Of a DNA stretch of 64,000 nucleotides, positions 8,384 to 19,094 are shown piece by piece. The notes under the pieces are model-generated. The model was given only the letters and a program-made list of their open reading frames with translations, made no database searches and had not been told where the DNA came from. The stretch is from Leisingera sp. ANG1. Its GTDB lineage: Bacteria; Pseudomonadota; Alphaproteobacteria; Rhodobacterales; Rhodobacteraceae. How positions within the stretch are numbered: the stretch's first letter is position 1; the number at the start of each line of letters is the position of its first letter. Both the position numbers and the translations under genes were made by a program. The stretch covers positions 122,581-186,580 of the forward strand of contig NZ_AFCF02000005.1 in assembly GCF_000203975.2 (NCBI RefSeq), given 5' to 3'.

Positions 8384-9532
8384 TCAGGCAAGGAAACGAC
8401 CCGCCACATCCCCCGACATATAGCTGACCTGCCCGCCGGACAGTGTCGCCGCAACCCGCAGGCTCTCCTTGTCCAGCACCACGATATCCGCCCGCTTGCC
8501 TGCCTCCAGCCTGCCGCGGTCCGTAAGCCCCAGCAGTTGCGCAGGCCCTTCCGAGACCAGCCGCCACGCCCCCGCCAAATCCAGCAGGCCGGAGCGTTCC
8601 AGCATCAGCGCCGCACGCCGCGGGCTGGGGTAGTGGTAGTCGGAGGCCAGCGCATCGCACAGCCCCATGGCGATCAGCTCCACGGCAGAAGCATTACCCT
8701 TGTGCGAGCCGCCCCGCACCACATTCGGGGAGCCGAGGATCACCGGATCACCCGCGCTGCGCGCAGCCTCTGCCGCCTCCAGCGTCTCGGGGAACTCGGC
8801 AATCCGGGCGCCGCGCTCGCGCCAGACGGCGCGGTCCTCTGCGGTCTGATCGTCATGGCTGCCCAGCCGCACATCCAGCGTGGCCAGTTCAGCACAAAGC
8901 GCGTCCAAGCGGCCCGGCACCTCATCCCGGCGCGCGTGCATGTCCTTCAGCATCTGCCAGTGCACCTCCGGATTGCGCCCTGCCTTCAGCGCCTGGCCGG
9001 TCAGCCGCGGCGGTTTCTTGCCCGCTGCCAGCCGCTCATGCGGCAGGTGGTCGTTGAACACCACATAAGGCACCTGCCAGTCTGCCACTTTCGCCGCCAG
9101 TCCGGCGTAATCCTCCAGCATGTGGATCTCAAACCGCAGCTGCGGCAGCAGATCAGTCACCAGCGACCCGCGCACCGCCTTGATGCCCTCAAACACCTGT
9201 CCTGCAAACTCGGGACCGCGCAAGCCGCCCTCCCAGGAGTAGAACTGCGCCAGCACCGCAGTGGTGATGCCGTTGGCGGCCAGCTCCGCCTCTGCGGCCA
9301 CCACACCCTCCGCCATCTGCTTCATCGCCCCACGCCGCGGCGCCAGGTGGCGCTCGAACCCGTCACCATGCGCATCCACGATCCCCGGCAGCACCAGGTA
9401 ACCTGACAGGTCCACGGCCCGCCCGGCAGGCGCATCCGTCACCAGACCACCCGCAATGGCGATCTCACCGCCACGCTCCAGCCCGCCGGGGCGCAGCACA
9501 TCGCCGCCCTGCAGCGTCAGTTCCAATGTCAT
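8384..9532 (-). CDS. phnM: alpha-D-ribose 1-methylphosphonate 5-triphosphate diphosphatase PhnM (orphan)
   Basis: A 382-residue amidohydrolase-fold protein of normal PhnM length. Metal-site and family motifs include [10 protein letters not shown] (53-62), [34 protein letters not shown] and ASDYHYPSP. In the C-P lyase pathway PhnM removes pyrophosphate from 5-triphospho-alpha-ribose-1-methylphosphonate. No other phn gene is in the window. Its stop region overlaps no phosphonate gene; instead its start overlaps the upstream hydrolase by 4 bp. So it may act outside methylphosphonate breakdown, or the phn cluster lies elsewhere. The family call is strong; the in vivo role is uncertain. Confidence 0.88.
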   Translation of the reverse strand: MTLELTLQGGDVLRPGGLERGGEIAIAGGLVTDAPAGRAVDLSGYLVLPGIVDAHGDGFERHLAPRRGAMKQMAEGVVAAEAELAANGITTAVLAQFYSWEGGLRGPEFAGQVFEGIKAVRGSLVTDLLPQLRFEIHMLEDYAGLAAKVADWQVPYVVFNDHLPHERLAAGKKPPRLTGQALKAGRNPEVHWQMLKDMHARRDEVPGRLDALCAELATLDVRLGSHDDQTAEDRAVWRERGARIAEFPETLEAAEAARSAGDPVILGSPNVVRGGSHKGNASAVELIAMGLCDALASDYHYPSPRRAALMLERSGLLDLAGAWRLVSEGPAQLLGLTDRGRLEAGKRADIVVLDKESLRVAATLSGGQVSYMSGDVAGRFLA

Positions 9533-10305
9533 TGTTCCGCCTCTTCACAGCCGCCGTTCAGCTGGCACGCCTCGCCAATGATCTCTTCCACCGCCGCCAG
9601 CCAGCCCAGGCTGGGCTCAAACCGCCCCTCCTCCAGGAAATGCAGCGCCTGCGTCATCACCTGCGGGTTGTTCATCATGTAGGTATGGGTGACCGGCAGC
9701 GTCAGATGCGCCGCCATGCCGTCCACCTTGGTGCTTTCGACCGAGACCTTGCCGTCATCCGCCCCCGGGATCAGCGCCGAAAATACCGGGTTCAGCGTCT
9801 CATCCCCCGCAATCACGCCGAGCTCAAACGCCACCGGCGGCAGCTTCTTGGGCAAGCTGTCCTCACCAGTGCCCAGCTGCAGCCCGGCGGGGCCGTTCAG
9901 GAAACCAAAGACCTCCCAGTCGCCCAGTTCGTCCACCAGCTCGCTGCCCTGGTTCGGCGGCCCCATCATCACCACCCGGCCCAGGTTTTCCGGGCTATTG
10001 TCCTGCAGCCAGTACCGCAGCAGAATACCCCCCATCGAGTGGGTCACCACATGGGCCGTCTCCCCGCCGCAGGCGGCAAAGGCGGCGGGCAGGGTCTCTT
10101 CTGCCAGAACCTGGATAGTCTCCTCAGTCGAGGCATAGCCGGGCCGCACCACAGCAAGCCCGCGCGACTGCAAGACCTCCTCCATCACCGCGAATGAGGT
10201 CTCGGAGCGCGCCAGCCCATGCAGCAGGATCACGCAATCGGCCGCCGCAGGCAGCGGCAGCAGCACTGCAGCAGCGGCAAACAGGGGTTTCAGAACATCA
10301 CGCAT
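9529..10305 (-). CDS. secreted alpha/beta hydrolase (lipase-like)
   Basis: A 258-residue protein with a clear signal peptide ([22 protein letters not shown], cleavage near 22). An alpha/beta-hydrolase fold follows: oxyanion loop [10 protein letters not shown] (25-34), nucleophile Ser90 in THSMGG, and a late His in PVTHTYM. Lipases and PGAP1-like esterases share LLHGLARS and HSMGGIL. It should act in the periplasm on an ester or lipid; the substrate is unknown. It overlaps phnM by 4 bp (ATGA), so the two are co-translated even though no joint role is obvious. Confidence 0.8.
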   Translation of the reverse strand: MRDVLKPLFAAAAVLLPLPAAADCVILLHGLARSETSFAVMEEVLQSRGLAVVRPGYASTEETIQVLAEETLPAAFAACGGETAHVVTHSMGGILLRYWLQDNSPENLGRVVMMGPPNQGSELVDELGDWEVFGFLNGPAGLQLGTGEDSLPKKLPPVAFELGVIAGDETLNPVFSALIPGADDGKVSVESTKVDGMAAHLTLPVTHTYMMNNPQVMTQALHFLEEGRFEPSLGWLAAVEEIIGEACQLNGGCEEAEQ

Positions 10306-10350
10306 GGGGCCCAGATAAGCGCAAGCGGCACCACAGGGAAGCCCCCGCAG

Positions 10351-11208
10351 TTACTTGGCTGCACGAACCCTGCGCGCAGGCGCCCGCAGCACCACCAGCG
10401 CAATGCCGCCCAGCACCGCCGCGCTGCCAAAGACCAGCCGCAAACCAATCGCCTCACCCAGCAAGGCCGCCCCGGCGAGGATCGCAATCACCGGCACGCT
10501 CAGCTGCACGGTAGCGGCCACCGCGGGCAGGATCTGCGGCAGCAAGCGGTACCACAGCGCATAGCCCATGCCGGAGGTCACCGCGCCCGACACGACCGCC
10601 AGCACCGCGCCATACAGGCTCACCGTGCTGCCGCCCAGCCACAGGGCCACCGGCAGGAACATAACTGTGGACCACAGGAAATTCACCGCCGTCGCCGCCA
10701 GCGGCTGCGCAGCACCCCGCCCCAAAATGCTGTAGATCCCCCAGCCAAGCCCCGCCGCCGCCATCAGGAGCGACGCGCCAAGGGGCGCCGTGCCGCTGCC
10801 ATCCGGCCAGACCACATAAGCAAGCCCCAGAAACGCCAGCACCGCGCCTGCCACCTGGCCCGCGCTGACAGGCGTGCCCCGCAGCGCGCCCCATAGGAAC
10901 ATCGTGACCTGTACCACCCCGAACAGCACCAGCGCGCCAAGACCGGCGTCAAGCTGCTGATAGGCCAGCGAAAACCCGGCGATATACAGCGTCAGCGCCG
11001 TCCCGCCGCGCAGGCTCGCACCCAGGTCCTGGCGCACCGCCAGCCCCTGCATCCGGCACAGCACCACCAGCATCGCAGCCCCCGAGGCCAGGCGCAGCAG
11101 GCCAAAGCTGCCCGCATCCATATGCCCGGCCCCAATTGCCAGCCGGCTGAGGATGGAATTTGCGGCAAAGGCCGCCATGGTGAGGGAGACAAGAAGAAAC
11201 AGGCGCAT
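10351..11208 (-). CDS. DMT-family (EamA) transporter
   Basis: A 285-residue protein with about ten hydrophobic helices in two EamA repeats (about 1-135 and 140-285), the usual drug/metabolite transporter size. The first repeat holds NSILSRLAIG and SFGLLRLASG. The C-terminus is short and basic (RAPARRVRAAK), as in many inner-membrane exporters. An in-frame GTG at 11244 would add 12 residues, but the ATG at 11208 places the first helix at the start as in homologues; neither has a good ribosome site. It follows the GNAT gene closely on the same strand. The substrate is not predictable. Confidence 0.82.
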   Translation of the reverse strand: MRLFLLVSLTMAAFAANSILSRLAIGAGHMDAGSFGLLRLASGAAMLVVLCRMQGLAVRQDLGASLRGGTALTLYIAGFSLAYQQLDAGLGALVLFGVVQVTMFLWGALRGTPVSAGQVAGAVLAFLGLAYVVWPDGSGTAPLGASLLMAAAGLGWGIYSILGRGAAQPLAATAVNFLWSTVMFLPVALWLGGSTVSLYGAVLAVVSGAVTSGMGYALWYRLLPQILPAVAATVQLSVPVIAILAGAALLGEAIGLRLVFGSAAVLGGIALVVLRAPARRVRAAK

Positions 11209-11257
11209 GTGCAAGGGGTAGCGTGCCAAGGCACGCAGGACCACTGATTTTTTCGTG

Positions 11258-11839
11258 TCACATCTCCGAGAAAGCCCGCGGGTAGATCAGCTCCGCCTCC
11301 GGCACGTCATCGCCATGGCGCAGGATCAAAGTGTACTTCAGCGGATAGGGGCTCCTCAGCTTCTGAGCCCGTTCCTGACTGAACCCCCAACGGCCATAGA
11401 AGGAGGGCTTTCCCAAAACAACAATGGTCTTGGGCGCACTGGCAGGCAGTCTCTCCAGAGGTATTTCAACAAGGGCTTGCAGCTCCTGCAGCATCCGGGT
11501 GCCGAACCGCCACGGACTGCGGTACAGTTCGTCCTTAGGTCCCCCAACTTCCATATTCGGGTTGTTCTCGGCCAGCTTTCCGCCCTGCCACTCAGGCCGC
11601 ACTGCCATGGGCGCCAGGCAGGCCCAGCCTTCGGGCGCCTGCATCCGGCTCAGAGCGAAATAGCCACCAATCTTACCGTCCCAGGGTTTGCGACACTCAT
11701 ACAGCATGTCCCCGTCCGCCCGTAACTGCCGCACAAGCCGCGCCTCGGCATCGGTTGGGAAAGCCGCCTTCAGCAGCTTTTCGACTTCATCGAAGTGTTC
11801 TTCCTTAACGCTATTCGAAGTATCCGGCCCAACAACCAT
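11258..11839 (-). CDS. GNAT family N-acetyltransferase
   Basis: A 193-residue protein whose early segment EEHFDEVEKLLKAAFPTDAEARLVRQLR matches the YhbS-like GNAT class. Next come AVRPEWQGG as a short acetyl-CoA loop, then VVLGKPSFYGRWGF, the usual GxPxFYxRxGF element, and a C-terminal EAELIYPRAF. The ATG at 11839 follows GGGAGGT, so upstream in-frame codons are not used. It would acetylate a small molecule or a protein amine using acetyl-CoA. The Q/R-x-x-G-x-G/A loop is shortened (EWQGGKLAENN), and an extra stretch after it (NPNMEVGGPKDELYRSPWR) is unusual. The substrate is unknown. Confidence 0.78.
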   Translation of the reverse strand: MVVGPDTSNSVKEEHFDEVEKLLKAAFPTDAEARLVRQLRADGDMLYECRKPWDGKIGGYFALSRMQAPEGWACLAPMAVRPEWQGGKLAENNPNMEVGGPKDELYRSPWRFGTRMLQELQALVEIPLERLPASAPKTIVVLGKPSFYGRWGFSQERAQKLRSPYPLKYTLILRHGDDVPEAELIYPRAFSEM

Positions 11840-11855
11840 CCCAAACCTCCCGCGT

Positions 11856-11904
11856 TCACCTTTGCACAAATACTCCCGCCGGAGACAGGCCCGCAAGGCG
11901 GGCC
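11856..11904 (-). repeat. 3' hairpin-plus-tail element, copy D
   Basis: Read on the minus strand: stem GGCCCGC-CTT-GCGGGCC (11888-11904), then TGTCTCCGGCGGGAGTATTT, then GTGCAAAGGTGAA. It has the same order as the copies after purK, the MaoC gene and DUF2125. It lies downstream of groEL in the groEL orientation and just ahead of the GNAT ribosome-binding site. Confidence 0.45.
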
Positions 11905-11921
11905 TTCTTGACCCTGCCCAA

Positions 11922-11951
11922 AACGAAAAGGGGCCGCCCGAAGGCAGCCCC
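11922..11951 (-). terminator. Rho-independent terminator of groESL
   Basis: On the minus strand GGGGCTGCC-TTCG-GGCGGCCCC forms a 9-bp stem (one T-G pair) closed by a stable TTCG tetraloop, followed by TTTTCGTTTT. It starts 100 bp after the groEL stop. Confidence 0.85.
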
Positions 11952-12050
11952 AAATTCGCATCTCTGAGCGGTGCGGCTTCCGGCAGATTGGCCTTGCAGC
12001 CAATCGCCTGTCGCCGCCCGGCAGGTTTTCCTGACGGAAAACCGCGCCGT

Positions 12051-13703
<1,653 letters not shown>

Positions 13704-13765
13704 TCACTCTCCTAGAGAAATTCTGTGTGTATCAGCGATAGTGGGATCAGAGCAGGCCCGCGGGC

Positions 13766-14053
13766 TTACTCGATGATGCCCATGATGTCGCTTTCCTTCA
13801 TCATCAGCAGCTCTTCACCGTCGACGGTGATCTCGGTGCCGGACCATTTGCCGAACATGATGCGGTCGCCAGCGGACACTGCCATCTCGATCAGCTCGCC
13901 GCTGTCCTTGCGGGCGCCTGCGCCGCATGCAACAACAACGCCTTCGCTCGGCTTTTCCTTGGCGGAATCGGGGATGATCAGGCCGCCCGCGGTTTTTTCT
14001 TCGCTTTCGGTGCGGCGCACCAGCACACGGTCATGCAGCGGTTTCAATGCCAT
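13766..14053 (-). CDS. groES: 10 kDa co-chaperonin GroES
   Basis: A 95-residue co-chaperonin of standard length. It has [10 protein letters not shown] at the N-terminus, a mobile loop around [19 protein letters not shown], and [13 protein letters not shown]. It caps GroEL as a heptamer. A ribosome site (CAAGGAGCTGC on the minus strand) precedes the ATG at 14053. A CIRCE element and a consensus-like promoter lie in the leader, so heat-inducible control by HrcA is expected; hrcA itself is not in the window. Confidence 0.98.
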   Translation of the reverse strand: MALKPLHDRVLVRRTESEEKTAGGLIIPDSAKEKPSEGVVVACGAGARKDSGELIEMAVSAGDRIMFGKWSGTEITVDGEELLMMKESDIMGIIE

Positions 14054-14119
14054 CTTTGCAGCTCCTTGAAAGGCTCAAAGGTTGTTATCTGTTGGACCTC
14101 CGCCTCCCCGGCGGGGCCG

Positions 14120-14146
14120 TTATCACTCACGAGGGGTGAGTGCTAA
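14120..14146. promoter_or_regulatory. CIRCE operator (HrcA site)
   Basis: TTATCACTC-N9-GAGTGCTAA. The right arm matches the CIRCE consensus exactly and the left arm differs at one position (T for G in TTAGCACTC). It begins 8 bp after the -10 box, over the expected transcription start, so HrcA bound here should block initiation, and the element will also be in the 5' leader RNA. Confidence 0.93.
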
Positions 14147-14153
14147 CGAGGGG

Positions 14154-14182
14154 AAGCTAGGAATGCCCCCGCATGTTGTCAA
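14154..14182 (-). promoter_or_regulatory. groESL promoter
   Basis: On the minus strand TTGACA (14177-14182), a 17-bp spacer and TAGCTT (14154-14159). The -35 box is a perfect sigma70 match at ideal spacing. The CIRCE element follows at once. Confidence 0.8.
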
Positions 14183-14244
14183 CACGGAATCAGCAAAAAT
14201 AATGAGGGCGCCGGAGCGCCCCCTGTCCTGCTTCGGATTTCCGC

Positions 14245-15246
14245 TTATGCAGCCTTGTCTTTCAGGTGCGGAAAGCTGTCCTTGAAGCGGCCGAATTTAT
14301 GCGCGCCGCAGGTCACCGGCTCATAGCGCGCAGGGTTATCCGCACTGACGCAGCTGTCCAGCGGCTGGAATACGGCGTCCGCATCGGCGTCAATGAAGAA
14401 CGGAATCGAATAACGCTCCCGGCCCGAGGCATTCACCACCCGGTGCAGGTTGGCAAGATACAGATCATTGGTCAGCCGCTGGATCAGGTCGCCAATATTG
14501 ATGACAAATGACCCGGCAATCGGCGGCCCCTCGACCCACTGGCCGTCGCGGTTCATCACCTGCAAGCCGCCCACATCATCCTGCGCCAGGATGGTCAGGC
14601 TGCCGTAATCCGTATGGGCGCCGATCCCCATTACACTCTCGTCGATCTGCCCTTCCTGCGGCGGGTAGTGCAGTAGCCGCTGGATGGTGATCGGGTTCTG
14701 CATCTTAGACGCAAAGAAATCCGCCTCCAGATCCAGGCTGACCGCAATCGCCCGCATCAGCCGCTGCGCCAGCCCCTTCATCTCCTGATGATAGCCATAG
14801 ACCGCGCGTTCAAATTCCGGCCGCGCCGCGGGCCACAGGTTGGGGCCAAAGAACGGCGCGTCCCCGGCCGGGCCTTCCGGCCCGATGTCGAAACATTCCT
14901 TCAGATCCTTGGTCTTCTTGGGGTCGGTGTTCTCGCCGAAAATCTCGATATAGCCGCGCAGGGCCAGGCCGGATTTCGAGATATGCAGGTCCATCTTGTC
15001 CTGCAGCGGCAGGTCAAAGAACGCCCGGGTTTCATCAAAGGCGCCGTTCACAACCGCCTCCGGCACCCCGTGGTTCTTCACATAGAAGAAGCCGACGTTG
15101 GTCAGCGCCCAGCGGATTTCCTTGGCGACCTCAAACAGGCTGCCGCCCGTGTTCAGCGCGCTGATGTCGATCACCGGGATCTTGTCGAAAGAGACCCGCT
15201 GCGCCCGCAGCCGGTCCTGAAGCCGGTCAATGTCCTGATCTGCCAT
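14245..15246 (-). CDS. 2-oxoglutarate/Fe(II) oxygenase, isopenicillin N synthase-like
   Basis: A 333-residue protein with the two-part IPNS/2OG layout. The N-terminal DIOX_N region (about 22-130) has IPVIDISAL and GFFYVKNHGV. The double-stranded beta-helix core (about 180-300) holds the iron ligands His211 and Asp213 (HTDYGS) and His268 (LHRVVN), and the 2-oxoglutarate-binding Arg278 with Ser280 (RERYSIPFF). The ATG at 15246 follows GGGGAGAGAG. It should use 2-oxoglutarate, O2 and iron to oxidise a small molecule. Related bacterial proteins are often placed in purine/ethylene/flavonoid-like oxygenase groups, but the substrate cannot be read from sequence. A single gene with groES downstream on the same strand. 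Confidence 0.88.
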   Translation of the reverse strand: MADQDIDRLQDRLRAQRVSFDKIPVIDISALNTGGSLFEVAKEIRWALTNVGFFYVKNHGVPEAVVNGAFDETRAFFDLPLQDKMDLHISKSGLALRGYIEIFGENTDPKKTKDLKECFDIGPEGPAGDAPFFGPNLWPAARPEFERAVYGYHQEMKGLAQRLMRAIAVSLDLEADFFASKMQNPITIQRLLHYPPQEGQIDESVMGIGAHTDYGSLTILAQDDVGGLQVMNRDGQWVEGPPIAGSFVINIGDLIQRLTNDLYLANLHRVVNASGRERYSIPFFIDADADAVFQPLDSCVSADNPARYEPVTCGAHKFGRFKDSFPHLKDKAA

Positions 15247-15421
15247 TGCTCTCTCCCCTTGTGCAAAGCTGGGGCAGTCATCGGCTGACAGGGCCCCGCG
15301 CTCAACAGGGAAAAAATGCAACTGACATGAATCTGATTAACTCAAGTGGCGACAATTTCCCGCAAAATAGGGGCTGTACACAACTGAACGCATTAGCCCG
15401 CAACAGCACAAAGCCGCCACA

Positions 15422-16093
15422 TCACTTCCCCTCCCAGCTCTCCGCCCAATGCACCAGCCCTTCACGGCCCGCATCGGTCAGCTGGTAGATGCCGGTCGCC
15501 ACCCGTTCGAACCAGCCATAGTGGTTGCTGGCCATCAGCCGGGTGGCCCGCGCCACGCCGGTGGCCTTGGCGACCTCCGCCCCCTTGCAAGCGCCCGCCC
15601 CGGCCAGATGCGCGGCGCAGGCCAGCGCGTCCTGGCGGTAGGCGGTGACAATGCCATGCCGGGTGGCGCCGCCCGCGTTGGGGTCGCCGCGCAAGGCCTG
15701 GAATTCGCGCAACAACCGCGCCTGCTTTTTCTTCGACTTGCGGGGCGCATAAGGGCCGGGATCGCAATGCACCTCTGCCCGCCCGTCCGCCAGCACCGTG
15801 ATCAGCCCCAGCCCCAGCCGCCGGCACATCGCCAGATTGTCCTTCATCATCCGCCGCGCCTGCCGCCCGCCGGGCCTTGGCACCGCGATATAGACATGGT
15901 CGGTGATGGCCAGCCGGGCGATGGCCTGGTGGAACAGCGACAGCGAAAACTTCAGCTTCAGCTCGACAATCACCGGCGGCTCAGCGCCGCGCACAGCCAC
16001 CACATCGGCCGCGCCCACCTCACCCTTGACGGCATAGCCCTGGGCCTCCAGCAGCGCCTTCACCGGCGCATAAAGCTGATCCTCGCGTTCCAT
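15422..16093 (-). CDS. DUF2161 protein, PD-(D/E)XK-type phosphodiesterase fold
   Basis: A 223-residue protein that opens MEREDQLYAPVKALLEAQGY. A candidate nuclease site follows: Asp30 in GAADVVAV and Glu44-x-Lys46 in VIVELKLKF, then HQAIAR and DHVYIAVPRP. This is the DUF2161 family, which has been assigned to the PD-(D/E)XK phosphodiesterase superfamily. A winged-helix-like C-terminus (about 165-223: KGAEVAKATGVARATRLMASNHYGWFERVATGIYQL) suggests DNA binding. The ATG at 16093 is chosen over a TTG at 16153. Role unknown; DNA repair or restriction-like nicking is inferred from the fold only. Confidence 0.8.
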   Translation of the reverse strand: MEREDQLYAPVKALLEAQGYAVKGEVGAADVVAVRGAEPPVIVELKLKFSLSLFHQAIARLAITDHVYIAVPRPGGRQARRMMKDNLAMCRRLGLGLITVLADGRAEVHCDPGPYAPRKSKKKQARLLREFQALRGDPNAGGATRHGIVTAYRQDALACAAHLAGAGACKGAEVAKATGVARATRLMASNHYGWFERVATGIYQLTDAGREGLVHWAESWEGK

Positions 16094-16243
16094 GCCCCAT
16101 GACTGGCAGGAAGCGCGCGGCTTGGCAATCCGCCGCCCGGTTTTACGGGGCAACGCAGGGTTTTACATTGCCGCCGCCCCTGCCCCGCCCTAGGCTCTTA
16201 AGTTCAGGCCAAAAGTTCGGAAACCCCGGGGAAAGGGCGCGTG

Positions 16244-17227
16244 ATGAAACGGATTGCACTGGCACTTGCGCTGATGCTGCAGGCCACCGCCGGTTTTGCC
16301 GCCTGCCGCGGCATCGACTACCGCGACCACCTGCCGCCCGCGACCCAGGCGCAGCTCGACCGCGAAATGGCCGCAACCCCGTTTTCCCAAGGCAACCACT
16401 GGGTCGCCACCAAGGGCCGCCGCACCATCCATGTGATCGGCACCATGCATGGCGGCGACGCCCGCATGGCCAAGGTGATGCGCACCCTGCGCCCGGCGCT
16501 GGCCTCGGCGCAGGCGATTTACCTGGAAACCTCCGATCAGGACATGGAGCGGCTGGACCGGATGCCGCCCGCGATGGCGCGCAGCTTCCTGCTGCCGCAG
16601 GGCCGCGAGCTGCGCCAGCTGCTGGCCCCCGATGCCTGGCAGCGCTTCAAGCTGACCGCCCAGGTCACCGGCGCCAATCTGGAAACCATGAACCGGATGC
16701 AGCCCTGGGCAATCTCGATGTTCCTGGTGCAAAGCGGCTGCCGCCCCTACGGCTTTGGCCTGCGCCGCGGGCTGGACGACCGGATCGCCGATTTCGCCGC
16801 CCGCAAGCGGATCCCGCTGGGTGCCCTGGAAACCCCGGAGCAGGCGCTGGCGGCCATCTCCGGAATGCCGCTGCGTGACCAGGCCCGGATGCTGGAGCTG
16901 GAGCTGCAGCTGATCCAGTCCGACAAGCCAGAGGACGCCACCCCGGTTGAGGCCTATTTCGACCAGAGTGTCTGGACCTCCTTCGTGCTCGCCCCCTGGA
17001 TCAGCGCCCAGTACAGCAGTTTCACCCATGCCGAGACCACGCGGCTTTGGGACCAGTACAACCGCCGCCTGCTGGACCAGCGCAACATCCGCTGGATGAA
17101 GGTGATCGGCGCCGCCCGGCAGGAGCGCTTTGTGATTGCCGTCGGCGCCGCCCATCTGCCAGGCAAAAACGGCCTCTTGAACCTGCTCAAGGCACAGGGC
17201 TTCAGCCTGGCCCGCGCCCCGTGGTAG
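16244..17227 (+). CDS. TraB/GumN family protein (first of tandem pair)
   Basis: A 327-residue secreted or lipid-side protein. It has a signal peptide (MKRIALALALMLQATAGFAA), then the TraB/GumN fold: GNHWVATKGRRTIHVIGTMHGGD, with GTMH at 66-69, and a C-terminal VGAAHLPGKNG. These two short motifs and a mid-protein Glu form the putative active site of the TIKI/TraB-like proteases; protease activity in bacterial GumN homologues is inferred. The next gene is a clear paralogue with matching ends (LNLLKAQGFSLARAPW against LNLLQQAGYTLERAPF). A GTG three bases upstream is a possible start, but GAAAGG is better spaced for the ATG. Confidence 0.85.
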   Translation: MKRIALALALMLQATAGFAACRGIDYRDHLPPATQAQLDREMAATPFSQGNHWVATKGRRTIHVIGTMHGGDARMAKVMRTLRPALASAQAIYLETSDQDMERLDRMPPAMARSFLLPQGRELRQLLAPDAWQRFKLTAQVTGANLETMNRMQPWAISMFLVQSGCRPYGFGLRRGLDDRIADFAARKRIPLGALETPEQALAAISGMPLRDQARMLELELQLIQSDKPEDATPVEAYFDQSVWTSFVLAPWISAQYSSFTHAETTRLWDQYNRRLLDQRNIRWMKVIGAARQERFVIAVGAAHLPGKNGLLNLLKAQGFSLARAPW

Positions 17228-17273
17228 GCTGCGGCAAACCTGCCATTCAATTCACGTTTCAGGACATTTCTTC

Positions 17274-18254
17274 ATGCGTTTCATTCTCGCCTTTGTCTTC
17301 CTGCTGCTGCCTGCTTCGCTCTGGGCCGCCTGCTCCGGCACTGACCAGCGGCTGGCGCTGAGCGCCAGCGACCGCGCCGCCATTGACGCCGAGGTCGCCG
17401 CCGCCCCCTTTGCCGAAGGCAACCACTGGATTGCACGGCGCGGCAGCCGCACCCTGCATGTGATCGGCACCATGCACATCAACGACCCGCGGCTGGACTC
17501 GGTGACCGCTGCCTTGAAGCCTGTGATTGCCGAGGCCGACCTGCTGCTGCTGGAGGGCACCAAGCGCGAAGAGGCGGAGCTGATGGCCGCCATCGGCCGC
17601 GACCCGTCGCTGACCCTGATCACCGAAGGCCCCAGCCTGATCGACCGGCTGCCGCCTGCCGAATGGGACAACCTGGCGGCCAAGGCCCGCGCCAATGGCG
17701 TCGCCCCCTGGATGGCCGCTAAGATGCGGCCCTGGTTCCTGGCCGTCTCGATGGCGGTGCCGCCCTGCCTGCGCACGTCACCCGAACGGACCCGCGGCCT
17801 CGACAAACGGCTGGAGCAGGCCGCCGATGAAGCCGGCACCGAAACCCGCGCGCTGGAAAGCCCGATGACCCTGTTTGAGGTCTTCAACAGCGAGCCGCTG
17901 GAGGAGCAGGTCCGCCAATTGCGGGCTTATCTAACCCTGCTGGGCGGTGAACAGGACGCCATTTTCACCATGATCGAAAGCTATTTCGACGAGCAGGCGC
18001 TGACCTATTTCACCATCTATGAGCGCGACTTCCTGCAATCCGACGCGCTGCCGCCTGAGGAAACCCGCCGGATCTGGCAGGAGTCGATGGAGGCGATGCT
18101 GGACAACCGCAACCGCGCCTGGATCCCGGTGATCGAGGCGGCGGAGGGCGACCTGATCGTGGTCGCCGCCGGCGCGCTGCACCTGCCTGGTGAGACCGGC
18201 GTTCTGAACCTCTTGCAGCAGGCAGGCTACACGCTGGAGCGCGCGCCATTCTGA
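17274..18254 (+). CDS. TraB/GumN family protein (second of tandem pair)
   Basis: A 326-residue paralogue of the preceding gene, starting 46 bp after it. A signal peptide (MRFILAFVFLLLPASLWAAC) places it in the envelope; Cys20 after LWAA could also suit lipidation, although the box is not a perfect lipobox. GTMH sits at 65-68 in GNHWIARRGSRTLHVIGTMHI, and GALHLPGETG near the C-terminus replaces GAAHLPG. The two genes look like a tandem duplication that has diverged. A shared operon is likely. The biochemical role is unknown in both. Confidence 0.85.
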   Translation: MRFILAFVFLLLPASLWAACSGTDQRLALSASDRAAIDAEVAAAPFAEGNHWIARRGSRTLHVIGTMHINDPRLDSVTAALKPVIAEADLLLLEGTKREEAELMAAIGRDPSLTLITEGPSLIDRLPPAEWDNLAAKARANGVAPWMAAKMRPWFLAVSMAVPPCLRTSPERTRGLDKRLEQAADEAGTETRALESPMTLFEVFNSEPLEEQVRQLRAYLTLLGGEQDAIFTMIESYFDEQALTYFTIYERDFLQSDALPPEETRRIWQESMEAMLDNRNRAWIPVIEAAEGDLIVVAAGALHLPGETGVLNLLQQAGYTLERAPF

Positions 18255-18294
18255 GGCCGCGCCTCAAGACACTGTTTTACAAAGACATCTGCAC

Positions 18295-19053
18295 ATGGCC
18301 AAAATCCCCTTCTCCGATCCGATCTGGGCCCGGCTGTACGGGCCCTACGGCAACCAGTCCGGGCCGCAGCAGTTGCAGGCGCTGGCAGCCGGCTGGGACC
18401 AGGACGCCGCAAATGCGCTCTATTGGGATCAGCTGCACCATCAGGAAACCCTCTATCCGCTGACCTACGCCGCCCTGCCGTGGCTGTGGGATCTGGCCCC
18501 TAGAACCCTCGATAACCTCTACTTTTTCTCGCATACTGTCAGCTGCGCGCTGTCAAACAGCGATGACTGGGAGGACGCGCCGAACCCGCAGCGGCGGCTG
18601 ACCGGCCTGTCTCTGGATGCCAGCCGGCACGCGCAAGACTGGCTGACTGCTGCGGAGCATCTGAGCCCTGAAGACATGGGCCTGCTCGCCAGTCTGGAAC
18701 GCTGGTTCCTGGCAGCCGCGCCAAACATCGCAGAGGCTGCCCTGGCGGGCCTTGATGCCGCGAACACCCTTTCGGAAATTGCGGTTCTATGCAGCGCCCA
18801 TTGCAGCCTCAGCGGCTGCTATCCGGCCTTTACGGCGCTGGAAATGATGGCAGAAAAGGAACCGGATGAGTTCCTTCTGGAGGAGCTTGGCGCGCTGGAT
18901 CAGCGCAACCGCCAGATGCTGCTGACGCTGGCCGGGCGGATGCAGGACCGCCACCCGGACCACGCCCGGAACGTCAGGGCGTTTGCCCGGCATCCCGGCC
19001 ACGGGGAAGCCCTGGCGGAGCGGGATCCAGGAACGGCGGACATGTTCGCCTGA
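18295..19053 (+). CDS. hypothetical protein, helical, function unknown
   Basis: A 252-residue soluble protein without signal peptide or membrane segment. It is rich in Leu, Ala, Trp and acidic residues and predicted mostly helical. The segment YWDQLHHQETLYPLTYAALPWLWDL recalls HEAT-like immunity and SMI1-neighbour proteins, in which a Tyr/Pro-rich stretch of this kind is followed by helical repeats; that resemblance is weak and from memory. It starts 40 bp after the second TraB gene on the same strand, so it may be co-transcribed, though no strong ribosome site precedes the ATG. I do not recognise a family. Confidence 0.6.
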   Translation: MAKIPFSDPIWARLYGPYGNQSGPQQLQALAAGWDQDAANALYWDQLHHQETLYPLTYAALPWLWDLAPRTLDNLYFFSHTVSCALSNSDDWEDAPNPQRRLTGLSLDASRHAQDWLTAAEHLSPEDMGLLASLERWFLAAAPNIAEAALAGLDAANTLSEIAVLCSAHCSLSGCYPAFTALEMMAEKEPDEFLLEELGALDQRNRQMLLTLAGRMQDRHPDHARNVRAFARHPGHGEALAERDPGTADMFA

Positions 19054-19094
19054 GCCTTCCTTCAGGCACAACGCCGCATTGCAGCAGCTGCGGG

